DNA of 64,000 nucleotides. Source: Zerene cesonia. Lineage: Eukaryota; Arthropoda; Insecta; Lepidoptera; Pieridae. Both the position numbers and the translations under genes were made by a program. Location of the stretch: positions 930,001-994,000 of the forward strand of contig NC_052125.1 in the NCBI RefSeq assembly GCF_012273895.1. Direction: 5' to 3'. Each line of letters begins with the position of its first letter. The first letter of the stretch is position 1. Positions 49,484 to 62,800 of the stretch are shown piece after piece. Below the pieces are notes generated by a model. It was given only the letters and a program-made list of their open reading frames with translations. It made no database searches and was not told the origin of the DNA.

Positions 49484-50334
49484 TTTTACACGATTCTATT
49501 GCACTAACACAAATGACATGTCACCTAGACCGGCTGTAAACAGCGACTGAGGGAAAACGAGTCGAGAAATCGGTTTCGCGTAGTCTTATGTATTTTAGAT
49601 ACGACAGGCGTTTTGATCACAGATAACATTCTATGCGTGTATTGCGAAAACTCGATGAGGGTTGGATCGTTTTGGGTATTTTAGATCTTAAATTTGGGAA
49701 GGTTAAAAGGTCACGGTCAATCCAGCGCATCGAATAGTCTCACCCACCATTATTTCGTGTATGTGATATCCCAGAAGACTACATGGACAAGGTATATGCT
49801 TATACAATAAAAATCCTCAAAGTATTAAAGAGTTTAGTAGTGCTAAATTCAAAAACTACATTAAAAATCAGTCAGACTTCAGAGAGCCTACAAATGAAGC
49901 CTACTTAAGAACCACAGGACAATTCTTTGGCATCATTGTCATGTACATATTACATATATAGAAATAAAATGTAAAATAGACCTTTTAAACGAATAACTAC
50001 AGAGTTCCTTGACGGCTCTTCTCTAGTAACCGGTGGTAAATATTAAATCTAAGTTATGACGACCCAAAAGTGCTTCTATAAGAAGTCTAATTGAATAAAT
50101 AAACGTTTGAGTATGAGTTTAACTGGCAGAATAAATATTTCCAATCACTACATTATAAATCATTCGTGGCACAAATGGATTGACCCTGAATGTGAAAATC
50201 GTCGTCACTACATAGTATAAAACAAAATCGTTTTCCGTTGTGTCTTGTGTATCTTTAATCATTAAAGATACGCAACAAATTTCGTTGGGGTTTTCATAGT
50301 AGATAGAGTGATTGAATTGGAAGATTTATATGTA

Positions 50335-50487
50335 TCCTGTAGAAATATCTTGATAAAAAGTTGCCTATATGTTATTCAAGTTGTCCAGTTGTCTACGTAT
50401 CAAATTTCATTGCAATCAGTTCACGTGAAAGAGCAACAAACACCCACACATCCTTACAAACTTTCGCATTTATAATATTAGTAGGAT
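50335..50487 (-). mobile_element. Helitron-like element, family H1, fragment
   Basis: Reverse 5' portion upstream of synthetase B; hairpin end absent. Confidence 0.6.
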
Positions 50488-50605
50488 AACATCTACTTGA
50501 CTAATCCGATCGCGCATCCAATTTGCGATATCTATGTTACGAAATGCAAAATAAATAAGCAGATATGTTTGTTTCTTTCTGATTCGTTACTCATATATTA
50601 CTAAC

Positions 50606-50760
50606 AGTCCGCCCCGGCTTCGCCAGTGGTACATATATAGCCTATAGCCTTCCTCAATAAATGGGCTATCTAACACTTAAAGAATTTTTAAATCGGACCA
50701 GTAGTTCCTGAGATTAGTGCGTTCAAGTCTTTAGTATTATAATATTATAATAGTATAGAT
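50606..50760 (-). mobile_element. Helitron-like element, family H2
   Basis: Reverse copy, 3' end degenerate, 5' tip intact. Confidence 0.6.
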
Positions 50761-50782
50761 ATATAGCACAATAATATTATTA

Positions 50783-50950
50783 TCATCACTACATAGTATA
50801 AAGCAAAATCGCTTCCCGCGTCTGTATGTATTTATACTTATATTTCGAAAACTACGCAACGGGTTTTGATAGAGTTTTTTAATAGATAGAGCGATCCAAG
50901 AGGAAGGTTTATATGTATTTAACGCGTGCGATGCCGCGGGCAAAAGTTAG
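50783..50950 (+). mobile_element. Helitron-like element, family H3
   Basis: Start TCATCACTACATAGTATAAAG, end GCAAAAGTTAG. Confidence 0.65.
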
Positions 50951-51481
50951 TAGATAATAAATTAAGTATAAATATGTTAGCTGAGGTATATTGTATTTAA
51001 GTACTGATATACTTATGCACATCAGCGACCTACCAAAAGCCTAAAAGAGAAAAAATATAATACGTTGCAAAAAATAAAATAAAACAATGTTATAATGATA
51101 TTAATACTTAATAATTCATTGCCTCTGTTATTGTTTCCTCTACCACAGATAATATAATACTACAGATAACATAAAACTATGATAATATTAAAGTCTTTAC
51201 TAGTACTCTACAAGTTTGTTCTGTTTGCGTCAGCGTTATCACATTGATAATTAAATGACCTGGTGTATTTTCATCCGTTGTTACAATGTAGACTAGCTTA
51301 TGCTTGTGGCTTCACTCGCGTACAATTTAAATGCTCTAGAGTGTAGATGTATAACCATTTCTAGTTTTACTTATAAAAGAGCTTTCAGGCGCAGACAGTG
51401 AAAATTAACAGACCAGTAGGATCCTAGAAAGTTAAGAAGAAAATGCGTCAGGAAGACTCGATCTCCTTAGGCAGTATATTA

Positions 51482-51660
51482 TCTAATATATAAAATTCTC
51501 GTGTCACAGTTTTCGTTGCCATACTCCTCCGAAACGGCTTGACCGATTCTAATGAAATTTTGTGTGCATATCGGGTATGTTTGAGAATCGGCTAACATCT
51601 ATTTTTCATACCTCTAAATGATCAGAGTAAGGCAGAACAGCGTTTGCCGGGTGCAGCTAG
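51482..51660 (+). mobile_element. Helitron-like element, family H4, first of a tandem dimer
   Basis: 179 bp from TC to CTAG; only a few substitutions from the next unit. Confidence 0.8.
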
Positions 51661-51840
51661 TCTTAATATATAAAATTCTCGTGTCACAGTTTTCGTTGCC
51701 ATACTCCTCCGAAACGGCTTGACCGATTTTGATGAAATTTTTTGTGCGTATCCGCTATCTATGAGAATCGGCCAACATCTATTTTTCATACCCCTAAATG
51801 ATAAGAGTAAGGCAGAACAGCGTTTGCCGGGTGCAGCTAG
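51661..51840 (+). mobile_element. Helitron-like element, family H4, second of a tandem dimer
   Basis: Begins TCTTAATATATAAAATTC at the base after the first unit's CTAG and ends GTGCAGCTAG before T. Confidence 0.8.
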
Positions 51841-52508
51841 TTATTATATATATTTAACATATTAGTACTAGCTGAGGTGAAATCTACAATTATTTTCAAA
51901 TTAATTCAAGTACACACCTACTTTTGTATGAGACTGTGTATCTTTAGTTTTTTTACATCAACAGTTGTAATACAAAACGTGTATCTTTGTATTACAAACA
52001 TATGTTTATCATATTATTCTTCTCTACGAAAAAGGTTACCGGCGTCGCTAGGGGAGTAACCACCAAATGGGTATTGCCTAACAAACACAAAAAATAATCA
52101 AATCATTAGAATTTTTTTCGAAATTTGAAAATCCACAAAGTTGTCAAGTAATAAAGTCAACAATAATATTAATTATAGTTGAATTCCTTTGTTTCGGTAT
52201 TGAGACGTCGACTGAATAAAAATTGTTGAAAGCGCCCTCTATTAAGCTTTGGGCGCAAGTTGTGACATTCTTCACGACACAATATTAAGACTGCTAAGTG
52301 TCGCAAATAAACGATAGATGGCATTGCATAAATATTTATTTCTGAAATTTTAATTTTTGTAGATAAACCGTCGGAGATAATGAAAAATAAATAACCAAAA
52401 ACTCTACAAATAAAAAATAAAACAAGGTATTTTACACTTTATAAATATAAACAACATCAATGAAATTTTGTTCTGAATCGCGCTGTTGATATTTTTTGCA
52501 TTAATGAG

Positions 52509-52515
52509 TATATAA
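52509..52515 (+). promoter_or_regulatory. TATA box of the U6 gene
   Basis: TATATAA lies 30 to 24 bases upstream of the U6 start, the usual place for the TATA element of insect type 3 Pol III promoters. A proximal sequence element is expected near -60 but I could not identify it with confidence. Confidence 0.6.
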
Positions 52516-52538
52516 CAGTATGTTCTACACTAATTGTC

Positions 52539-52555
52539 GTACTCGCTTCGGCAGT

Positions 52556-52595
<40 letters not shown>

Positions 52596-52645
52596 GGCCC
52601 CTGCGCAAGGATGACACGCAAAATCGTGAAGCGTTCCACATTTTT
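52539..52645 (+). ncRNA. U6: U6 spliceosomal snRNA
   Basis: The 107-nt segment matches U6 along its whole length: 5' stem-loop with the CGCTTCGGCAG loop, ACAGAGA box at 52579-52585, AGC triad at 52591-52593, the internal stem-loop and the 3' GCGTTCCACA followed by a T run that would stop RNA polymerase III. The 5' stem reads GTAC...GTAC rather than the GTGC...GCAC of human, a paired change that keeps the helix. A TATATAA box lies at -30. It is therefore likely a functional gene rather than a retro-pseudogene. It sits between the 5' ends of acyl-CoA synthetase B and Mgat1. Confidence 0.93.
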
Positions 52646-52646
52646 T
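52641..52646 (+). terminator. Pol III T-run terminator of U6
   Basis: Six consecutive T directly at the 3' end of the U6 coding segment. Confidence 0.7.
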
Positions 52647-53873
52647 GGAGATTTCAGTTTTAATATCACTCATCATTTAAATTAAACCTTTGAATTGTCT
52701 TTTGTAAATAAATAATAATCCAACTAATGTTTCTTCTGACTCAATACTCTTGCCTGATTAAAATTTAAAACATTGTAATATCTGCCTAACTAATTCAACA
52801 TTTCTGGTAATAACTAGTAGCTACTTGCTATAATCTATATTCGATAATTCCGTGGGTTTGATTGGGTGTTGGGAAAGACGTTTATTGTTTCGTGTTTGAT
52901 AGAAAATTATTGTCATTTGGTCCCATTTTAGAATTCGGAGTGGTACCTGCCCCGCACTAATATCGTTACTTCGATCGGTAGTTTTTGTAAAAGAATTATT
53001 AGTATAATGTTTTTATAAATTTCTTAACGTACAATGCACAGATACACACAATAATTGCATAAATAATTTTCACAATAAAATTGGCGGCCTCATCACTTTG
53101 AAGCGTATTCTTCCTGGCATATTTCTTTATCGAAATGACTTTTATTAAAATTACATTTACAAATAAATTTGATGTTATAGTTGCTAATCTTGAACGGCAA
53201 TCTCCCATCAAATTAGACTGTTTACACGAGCATGAATAAACTGTGAGTTTTTTTTATAGTGTTCTTTTTAATTGGTGACAAATTCAACGAACCATAAATC
53301 ATTCAAATCCTCAATGTATTTCTTAAATTGAAAATGGTATAACAAACACGCTTTCATATTATTACATATTGTACATATAGATATATTTTATGGCTGCCTG
53401 TTTAGGCTTAGGAGGTTTTAAAGATATGATTATGGGTTTTTGAAAACATGAGGCGTTTACGTTTATGTCTACATCCAGCAGAACAAAAATTGTTCTCCGT
53501 CGTCACTGTCAACTGTCAATAATCATCCAATCTAATGCATGTTGACAGCGTGTAATTTTTGAGTTGTGATACCAATGATTGTTGTTATTAGGCGATAAAA
53601 GAATTTTAAAACTGCTTAAACTTTTTATCAGTTTATATAAATTTCCTTTAAGTGTTCATGGTTCAGGGTGGAACTAATCGATACATACGTGAACATTACG
53701 CTGTAAAATGTAAGAGATTTCGGTCTCACGACATCAACTGTTGCAATGTTGATACTATACATTAAACACATCCTAAAAGTACTCTGTGACCATATCGTAT
53801 TTGCACATAGCCAACGACAGACGTAGAAATGGTTATATAGCGGCGTTCCAATTAGACCCGAAACGTGGACAAA
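52647..53873. other. Upstream region of Mgat1
   Basis: Unique-looking AT-rich DNA with no recognised repeat; should include the Mgat1 promoter and 5' leader. Short open frames here have no coding features. Confidence 0.45.
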
Positions 53874-56800
53874 ATGCGTGTAAATTTGCGTAGATTTATG
53901 ATTATAGGCTCCTGTCTGACTGGTGCATGGTTTATTTACACGTATTTGTCATTTTTCGTAGTCACAAATTCATATAGCCGAAACAATTTCGTGGACTTGG
54001 AGAAAAAATTAAATAGTTTACAGTCAAAACTTGATGTTGAACTCAGTGACAGTAGTGTGTTGTTAGAAAGAGTTAAACAGCATCTAAGAAGGAGTGAACA
54101 GAATGAGAAAACCAAGGAATTGTATAGTAATAACTTAGAAACACAGAGTAAGTATGTTTATTAATAAAATAGAATGATATCCACCGTCATGAGATATAAT
54201 TTCCACATATATTATAACTTAATATTGCTTGTAGGAATGTAGAAATGTTGTTATATAGAAAAAAAATGAATTCTAAAGTTTTAAGGACTTTCACATTTAT
54301 TTTAATCTGTTTTTATTAGCACTGTTTAGTAGAAGGATTTCACAAATTTTTCATTTAAAATAGCTTGTACTCTAGCTAAATAACTTTATTTTTATATTTT
54401 CTCTTTCCATCTGTGGTCAAAATCAGTGCCTATTGAGTTTGAATTTATATCTATAAGAATGTAATATATCTGAAGTTGTTTGTTTCAACTTGCAAATCTC
54501 AAGAATCACTGATTTAAATTGAATAATTACTTTGTGTTGAATAGTCCATCTATCATGGAAGGGTAAAGGGTCTTTAATATGATGCTATAACCAATAGGAA
54601 TAGATTAATTTCAATATGTTGAATAAATAGAGATTGCTACTAAGGATATAAGACTGAGATGGCATCATGGTAATATGTATTTGTATGCATAATATAAGAA
54701 TATATAAATTGAAGGTTGCCTGGTAGAGATCACCATAGGTGATAATACCGGCATTTGTACCATGTTGTGTCTGTATGACTTGTTTTGTATTTTATGGAGT
54801 ATTTGCCTAAAAATAGGTCTTGTATCTCGAATGGGTCTTGATGTCTGAATATTAGAATTGTGACTTTAATTTGAGCCAAGGTATATTGGATTTTATTCTT
54901 GTTTTTTTTTTTTCTCTAAGTCTTATCACTACATAGTATAAAACAAAGTCACTTTCTCTGTCCTTATGCCCCTACATATGCTTAAATCTTTAAAGTTACA
55001 ACAGATTTTGACGGGGTTCTTTTAATAGATAGAGTGATTCGGGAGGAAGTTTGTATGTATAATAACATCTATTAAAGTAGTCCGAATTTCACGCATGCCA
55101 AGTCGCGGGCAAAAGCTAGTTTGATTTATAAAATCTAAATATTAACACTCGAATCTAACATATGCTAAAAAAGATATCTTATCAAGCTATGATAAAGCTG
55201 CTTCATTCACATACCAAGCATTGAATAACACATTATCTATTTTTATGATAAGCATTAAGCATGTCCTAAATTATGATCTATTCCAATCAAGATGGGACAT
55301 GTAAATAATAAAAAAATCTAAAGTGTAAATTTAGAAATTCATCAAATAAGCATCACGTTAACAGCTGTATGTAATCGGACCATCTGACCCATTGAACTTT
55401 GCTCTCAAAATTAATAGTTTACATTTAGAAATTAAAAACTTTTAAACTGATTTTGAACGCGATTTATTCATTATATTATTAACCCGACGTTTCGAACATC
55501 CGTTAAAAAGTCTTTGATTTCTAAATGTATAATACTCGCGTAAAATCAAACACAAGAAAATACTAATATTTTACATTTTTTGTTGCTGTTCCTTACAATT
55601 GAAATGACTTCAATAATAATCTATACTAATATTATAAAGCTGAAGAGTTTGTTTGTTTGCTTGAACATACTAATCTCAGGAACTAGTGGTCCGATTTGAA
55701 AAATTATTTCAATATTAGATAGCCCATTTATTGAGGAAGGATGTAGGCTATATACCACGGGCGAAGCCGGGGCGGACCGCTAGTATAAGGTAACAATATT
55801 TTTCGATTTGAATCAAAAGTTTCTGATATTAGATTAATATTTAGGAACAAACCGTCGTATATTTATATTAGCTTACTGCCGGTGTTACGTGGCCTGCACT
55901 GTTTTATAGGTTGCATAGATTTTCGTTGGTATATTTTTATGACTTAATTTGAGCACTAGCTGCGCCCTGCGGTTTCGCCCGCGTTAGTCCGTATCCCGTA
56001 GGAATATCAGCATAAAAAGTTATTCCAGTTGTTCAGCTATTACATACCAAATTTCATTGCAATCGGTTCAGTAGTTTTTGCGTGAAAGAGCAACAAACAC
56101 ACACATATCCTTACAAACTTTCGCATTTATAATATTAGTAGGATATCTCGCCAACTAATTATTTTTAGCAAATTGTTAAGAAACCTCTATTTTATTTCAA
56201 TGATACCAAATGTTTATTGTGGGAGTTGAGCATGCTTCGGCACGAATTGGGCCAGCTCGCACCGGTGAAGTACCACACCCCCACAGAAAACCGGCGTGAA
56301 ATAATAGCTTGCTATTGTGTTTCGTACGGTGGGTGTGGGAGCCGGAGGCCTATTTCCTTCTCCTAGCCCTTCCCAGTCCATTCCTTGTTTCCTTGTTCAC
56401 CAATCCTTTCCTTATCCCTTAAAAGCGGGCAGCGCATTCTCAGAGGTCTGAGCCTCTACGAATGTTCATGGGCGGTGGTGATCGCTTACCATCAGGCGAA
56501 CCACCAGCTCAGTTGCCCGCTATGACATAAAAAAAAATTAAATTAATATTATGAAGACCTATCCAATGACATCTCGTTTAATGATATATTCGCCAATTTA
56601 TTTTTTACTACATACGCCTACTTAAAAATTGCTTTTTCAAAAAAAACATAGTCTCTATTTTAATCCTAGCACTGGAACAACACCATTTTTTTACATTGGT
56701 TTTTGCGTGATTGACGGACATACAAACACAAAAAATGAAATAAATAGCAACCATTGTTTTGGGGTAAAACATTGCATAGCAATTACTCTTTTAAAAAATA

Positions 56801-59800
56801 GTCTGGGTTATTATATAATTAGTATTCTTCTGTTTTATTATATATTTAGATTTCTTTTGAATAGACACCCATGTAATTGTATAGTTTATGGCTTAGTCTA
56901 GAATTATTAGAATCTAGACTATGGTCTATTCACTACTTTAGTCTGTATAAACAAATACAGTAATATACATTTTGAACAAAGAGAGGAAGTTGATATTCAG
57001 AATTCTTACCAAGAATCTTGCAAATATGTGACTCATAAACTGTATGTATGGACATCTTAATTTGATAGAAATATTTTTTTATGTTTTTTTTTAACTAATA
57101 AATAGGATTTTTTCTTTTTTTTTATCGTAACAATATAATAAAAAAGATAGACTAAACACAGACACTATACTGTACTTCTTCTCTTAATGAATGGCTCCAT
57201 CCAATAAAAAGAGACTACTATACTATAATATGATGTACTTATATATATTTTAAGTACACACAATTTTTTTTATTTCTTTTTGGTTAAATTCTTCTGTGTT
57301 TTTCGTGTTTCGTGTCAAATATATGTTTTTTTTTCTTTCTTTCTTTCTTCCTTCCACTTATTTATAGGTCCTCTGTTACAGGTGTTATAAATCCAATCCT
57401 GCCAGTTTTAGTAATAGCTTGCGACAGAATAACAGTGAAGAGATGTTTAGATAATCTAGTCAAATTCAGACCTAACAAGGAGACATTCCCTATTATAGTT
57501 AGTCAGGTATGTATTTACTGCTATTCAACGTCATTATCAAGGCCTCCTATGAGGGCTCAGGCCATAATCTACCATGCTGGCCATATGCAGGTTGGGAGAT
57601 GTCGCATGTCTAACTTTTGATATTTGGATTTGCCAGTTTATTCGCGACGTTTTCCTTTTAAACACGCGTTTTAGCTTCACCTGTATGTTTGTATGTAACT
57701 GCCTAAAGAGAATTTGACCCACTTTAGAATGGACAGATTTAATTCAAACTCTGTACACTTATCAACGATTGGAACTATATTTTCATGAGCTTATCGTATG
57801 CTTATTTAGATCGCCAGGTTAAAATAATTTCCTTAAATATAATCTGTATATTTAATTTATTCCATACATCGAGCGTGTTTTTTTTTTTTAAGTATGTGTT
57901 TATTACTCCATAGGATTTTTTGACTATATTCTATTTTTTTTCTTGTGTTGCAGGATTGCGGGCACAACGCGACCTATCAAGTGATAAAACAGTACACGGA
58001 TTCTGACCCTACAATATCTGTGGTCAAACAGCCGGACCTTTCGGAGATACCCTTGACCCGGGCTAAGGTCAAATTCAAGGGGTATTATAAAATTGCGAGG
58101 CATTATAAGTTCGCGTTGAATTACGTATTCAGGAGTTTGGGGCATGAGGCTGTGATTATTGTTGAGGGTAGGTGCTTTGAAAGATTTGTAAAAAAAATGT
58201 TTGATTGAAAAACACTTATTTCATGCACAATGTATATTTGCGTTGAGGAGATAAATCTTGAAACGAAGAATTTTGAATTGAAGACAAAAATGAAATATTT
58301 CTATTGGCAGCCCTAATTATGGCAAATATATAAAAAATACAAAAGAGGTTGTATAAGTAGGTACTTCTACTTATGTGACCTCTATTGTTTTCATTCCTTT
58401 TTTTATCTGTGTCTGTCTGTCGTATGTGTATGTAAATGAAAAATTTCGATGAATCCTCAATAGTTTATAACAAGCATTTCTTATTCTTTAAACATTTTAT
58501 ACCTTCTTTATCGCTTTTTAATTAAAAAATACGGCGTATATAAAAGTATAGTAATGCTAATATTATTCACGGAAAATTGCACGCTTTGGAGAAAAAAATG
58601 TATATACAGATAAAAGGCATAGGCGTTGTTCTTAACAAGCTATAAAGAACTCTATTGCATTGATATAGAGTGTAGAATTGTATAAGATTTTATATCTATT
58701 TTTTTTTCCAGATGACTTAGACATCTCTCCAGACTTCTTTGAATACTTTCAAGGGACCTATCCATTGTTGTTGAAGGACCCTAGTATATGGTAAGTTATC
58801 TATTGACTAGAAAGCACTAAAAATAGAGCTGTTAACTAGGCGAGCCTAAAAATATGTATTATACTAAAAATATATATTGAAAGAAAGAAAGAAAAAAATA
58901 AATTTATCTACACTAATATTATAAAGAGGAAAACTTTGTTTGTTTGGTTGTAATGAATAGGCTCAAAAACTACTGGACCGATTTAACATATTTTTATTGA
59001 AACATCCAAACCAGTATACCTATAATGCTGAAGGGTTATGTACCACGGGCGAAGACGGGGCGGACAGCTAGTACCTAAATATATTGATTATCTAATTACT
59101 TTACTTTATGTTATAAAGATATACCTATGTTATAGATAGGCTATCATTAGGTCCCCTTATTTAGTTTGGATATCAGTTCTGTGAATTTTTCTGCCAGAGT
59201 TGAGTAGTTGAGGACTTAACGCGTATTTAATGAAAAATTAAATATCTGAAAACTTACACATCATCATCATCATCAGCCCATATATGTTCCCACTGCTGGG
59301 ACACAGGCCTCCTATGAGGGTTCAGGCCATAATCCATCACGCTGGCCAAGTGCGGGTTGGCAGATGTCACATGTCGTCGAACTTTTGATTCTCGGACATG
59401 CCGGTTTCCTCACGATGTTTTCCTTCACCGTTTCGAGCAGTGGTGATGTTATCTACATGCGCAGATAAATTGAAAAATCAATTTATTTCTTGCACGCTCG
59501 CCCGGTCTCGAACCCCGACTTATCGATTTTGAAGTCCGAGGTTCTCACCACTGAGTCACCACTGCTTAAAAAAAAACTTACACATTGTCATTCGACCCTA
59601 AGTATGGTATGTTGCTAAATTTATTACTCCCATTGTACCTACCTACAGACTCTCTACTACTCAGAATTGAATATATATTATGTGCAAAAAAATAAATACA
59701 ACTTGAATTTATTTGTATTAAACTTTATCTAGCAGAATAATAATTAACTTTGGTAAATGAATATTTCATTACATTGAAACTACGTAGCTAATTTAAACAT

Positions 59801-62800
59801 CAACACGATCTATTATATATTCAACGTGTATAACTAAATGAGTTTTTTTTTTTTTTTGTCATAACGGGCAACTGAGCTGGTGATTCGCCTGATGGTAAGC
59901 GATCACCACCGCCCATGAACATTCGCAAAGGTTGGGCCTTTACGAATGCGCTGCCCGCTTTTGGGATAAGGGAAAAGGAATGGATTAACGACTCTAAGGA
60001 AGGAATGGACTGGGACGGGTGAGGAAAAGGAAACGTACGAAACACAGTGGCATGCCACTATTTCACGCCGGTTTTCTGTGGGTGTGTGGTACTTCCCCGG
60101 TGCGAGCTGGCCCAATTCGTGCCGAAGCGTGCTCGACTCCCACAATAAGAGTGATATCATAATATAAATATTTAGGTAAATAGGTACTTTCACTGTACCT
60201 AGCACGTATCTAAATAAATAATATATAGAGTAGGTTTCTTCTAATGTGACAATTTTAAAAATCGGTTGAATTTTTTTTTTTTTTTTTTTTGCTTTTTCTG
60301 TACTTTTTAGATACAGAGTACATAAATTGTAGAGACAATAAAATAAAAAAAACTAAACAGTCGCAATTGATTGTATACAGATTATATGTTAGGAAATTGT
60401 TTAATCCTGACGATCTTAATCGAGATAATAATATAAACTTATGGAAGTATTGTATTGTCACTGATCCTTGATAAGTGTACAAAGTTTGAATTAAATCTGT
60501 CCCTTTACAGTGGGTCAAAATCGAGTCTAAAGGAGCCGATAACACACACAAACATATGCGTAGGTGAAGCTAATAAGAGCGCGTTAAAAAGACAATTAAA
60601 TATAGAAAAATATGTAATTTATTGAGCACAAGAAATAGTTTTGAAAGAAAATTTAACACAAAATATGTACCTACATTTTTTTTTTGCATTTTACCATCTT
60701 TTGTATTATGTATTGTTTTTGGCTATCGATATGTTATCGAATTAAAAATGAGTTTGACTTTGACCATTGCTTTGACCTTGACTTTGACCTGGACTTTGAC
60801 TTTGAACATTCCAGGTGCATTTCGGCATGGAACGACAATGGCAAAAAGGAATTGATCGACCTGTCTAGGCCAGAGTTATTGCATAGGACAGACTTCTTTC
60901 CAGGTCTAGGCTGGGTTTTGAGGAGTGAGACCTGGGACATGCTGGAACCTAAGTGGCCGGAGGCGTTAGTATGGATTTTTACCTAAAGAATAAGTTTATA
61001 GGGCACAATTTAGTAGATATTAGATTAAGCCACACATAATTTGTACAATAAAGCATTATAAATAAATAAATAAATAATTTTTCTTTATATACGTGCCACG
61101 TGGTCCCGCTTAAATTTGGTAAAGTTAAAAGTTTTTCCTTAAAACTAATTATCTTATTTAAATTTTATGCTAATAATGCGTTTCAATGGTGTTATCATCG
61201 TAGACATAAAGGTACAGTTTTGGTTAAAATAATTTATAAAATCATAATTGAGCTCTTATTTTGAGGAAAGTTTCATGTCTTCTTGTCCAGCTTGCCATTG
61301 TGTCTGGAGATAGAAGGCTCCCTAGTCTTCTCTCTCTCACTCTTTAGTGGCGTAGATTACTTTTTATAGCAGTAAAATTTCTCTTTTCATGGGAAAATCT
61401 ATCCCTACGAAATTGTTAAATTCCGATAGATATTAAAGATATGACGTATAATATGGGATATTAAAGATATGACGTATAATAACTCCTTTGGGCCGCAGGC
61501 GAAGCCGCGGGCAGCAGCTAGTAAGATTGTTATACGACAGTTCTTAGAGTTGTTTTAGAGTTCACAATGTACCTATTTTTTCTAGATTCTTCGACGATTG
61601 GCTGCGAGATCCAGAGAATACTCAGGGCAGAGCGTGCATAAGGCCCGAAGTGTCTAGAACATATTCCTTCGGAAAGGTAATTATGGCAATGACATGTGGT
61701 CAAAGTACCGTTCAACATGGGTCAATGTCGGGTCTGAAAATGGTCAAAGTCATATCCTCAAAATCAAATATAGTATTGATACTTTAATCAATGAATGATT
61801 ATAAATAAAAATTTTGGTTAATAAATAAAAGTAAATTAAAACCAAAATAAAAAAACGCCCTTTTTTTCTCCCATTGTATCCCATTATAAAGCGTAGAATA
61901 AGTGTGTAATATAGTTTCGATTTCTATAGGCTATGAGGTGACCTTATTTGGTGTAGTTTTCCTAGTTTACTCTAGTTTAGTCTAATCTAGTTTCACTTAT
62001 TTTCCTTTCACAAATCATCATTCAAGTGCGAGCCGGAGACGCGACACTAAGGGTTCCGTACAAATGAGCAAAAACAATTGGTCATCCATCCAAATTAGGA
62101 CCGCTGCAACCGTTGCTTAACCACTTTTTTGTTGTTATACCAGCAACTACATCATCTAAAAATTGAAAATGTCTTACTATCACGGTTCATGAGATACAGC
62201 CTGGGTACAGACAGACAGACAGACGGATAATCATTCTTTTTTTTTTCAATACTGGGTTTGAACTGCACTCCAAATTTTGATTAAATAAACTGTCTCCCCG
62301 TGACCACGCTCGCTGTAAAGTGTTCGAAACGTCGGGTGAATAATATAATGGATAAATCGTTTAAAAACCGTTAAAAAGTTTTTACTTTCTAAATAAATGA
62401 ACATTATTTTTTGTCATCTTCATTTTTATAGGCACTAATAAATGTCTCTTTCTCTCGCTCACTCACTTTCCTTTCATCTTACTTTCTTTACAGGTTGGAG
62501 TGAGCAAGGGCCTATTTTTCGACTTGCATCTAAGATACATGCAGTTGAATATGGAATTTGTTGAGTTCACGAAACACAATCTCACTTATTTAATAAAGGT
62601 AAGGTATTATATAAATAGCCTTCCTCAATAAATGGGCTATCTAACACTGACAGAATTTTTCAAATCGGACCAGTAGTTCCTGAGATTAGTGCGTTCAAAC
62701 AAACAAACTTGAGTTTTATAATATTAGTATAGATAAAAAAAAAACTCGCTTCCCGCTGTCTTTCCCAATGTTATGTATCTATGCTCAGATCTTTAAAACC

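Larger units (their letters stand above)
49484..52538. other. Upstream region of synthetase B
   Basis: Contains H1, H2, H3 and H4 elements listed separately, no supported gene. Bases 49484-49800 are repeat-poor and probably include the synthetase B promoter. Confidence 0.4.

Noticed and set aside
7410..60291. Long T runs (7410, 29910, 60269) as Pol III terminators
   Set aside because: No Pol III gene precedes them; the run at 29910 heads a family S repeat.
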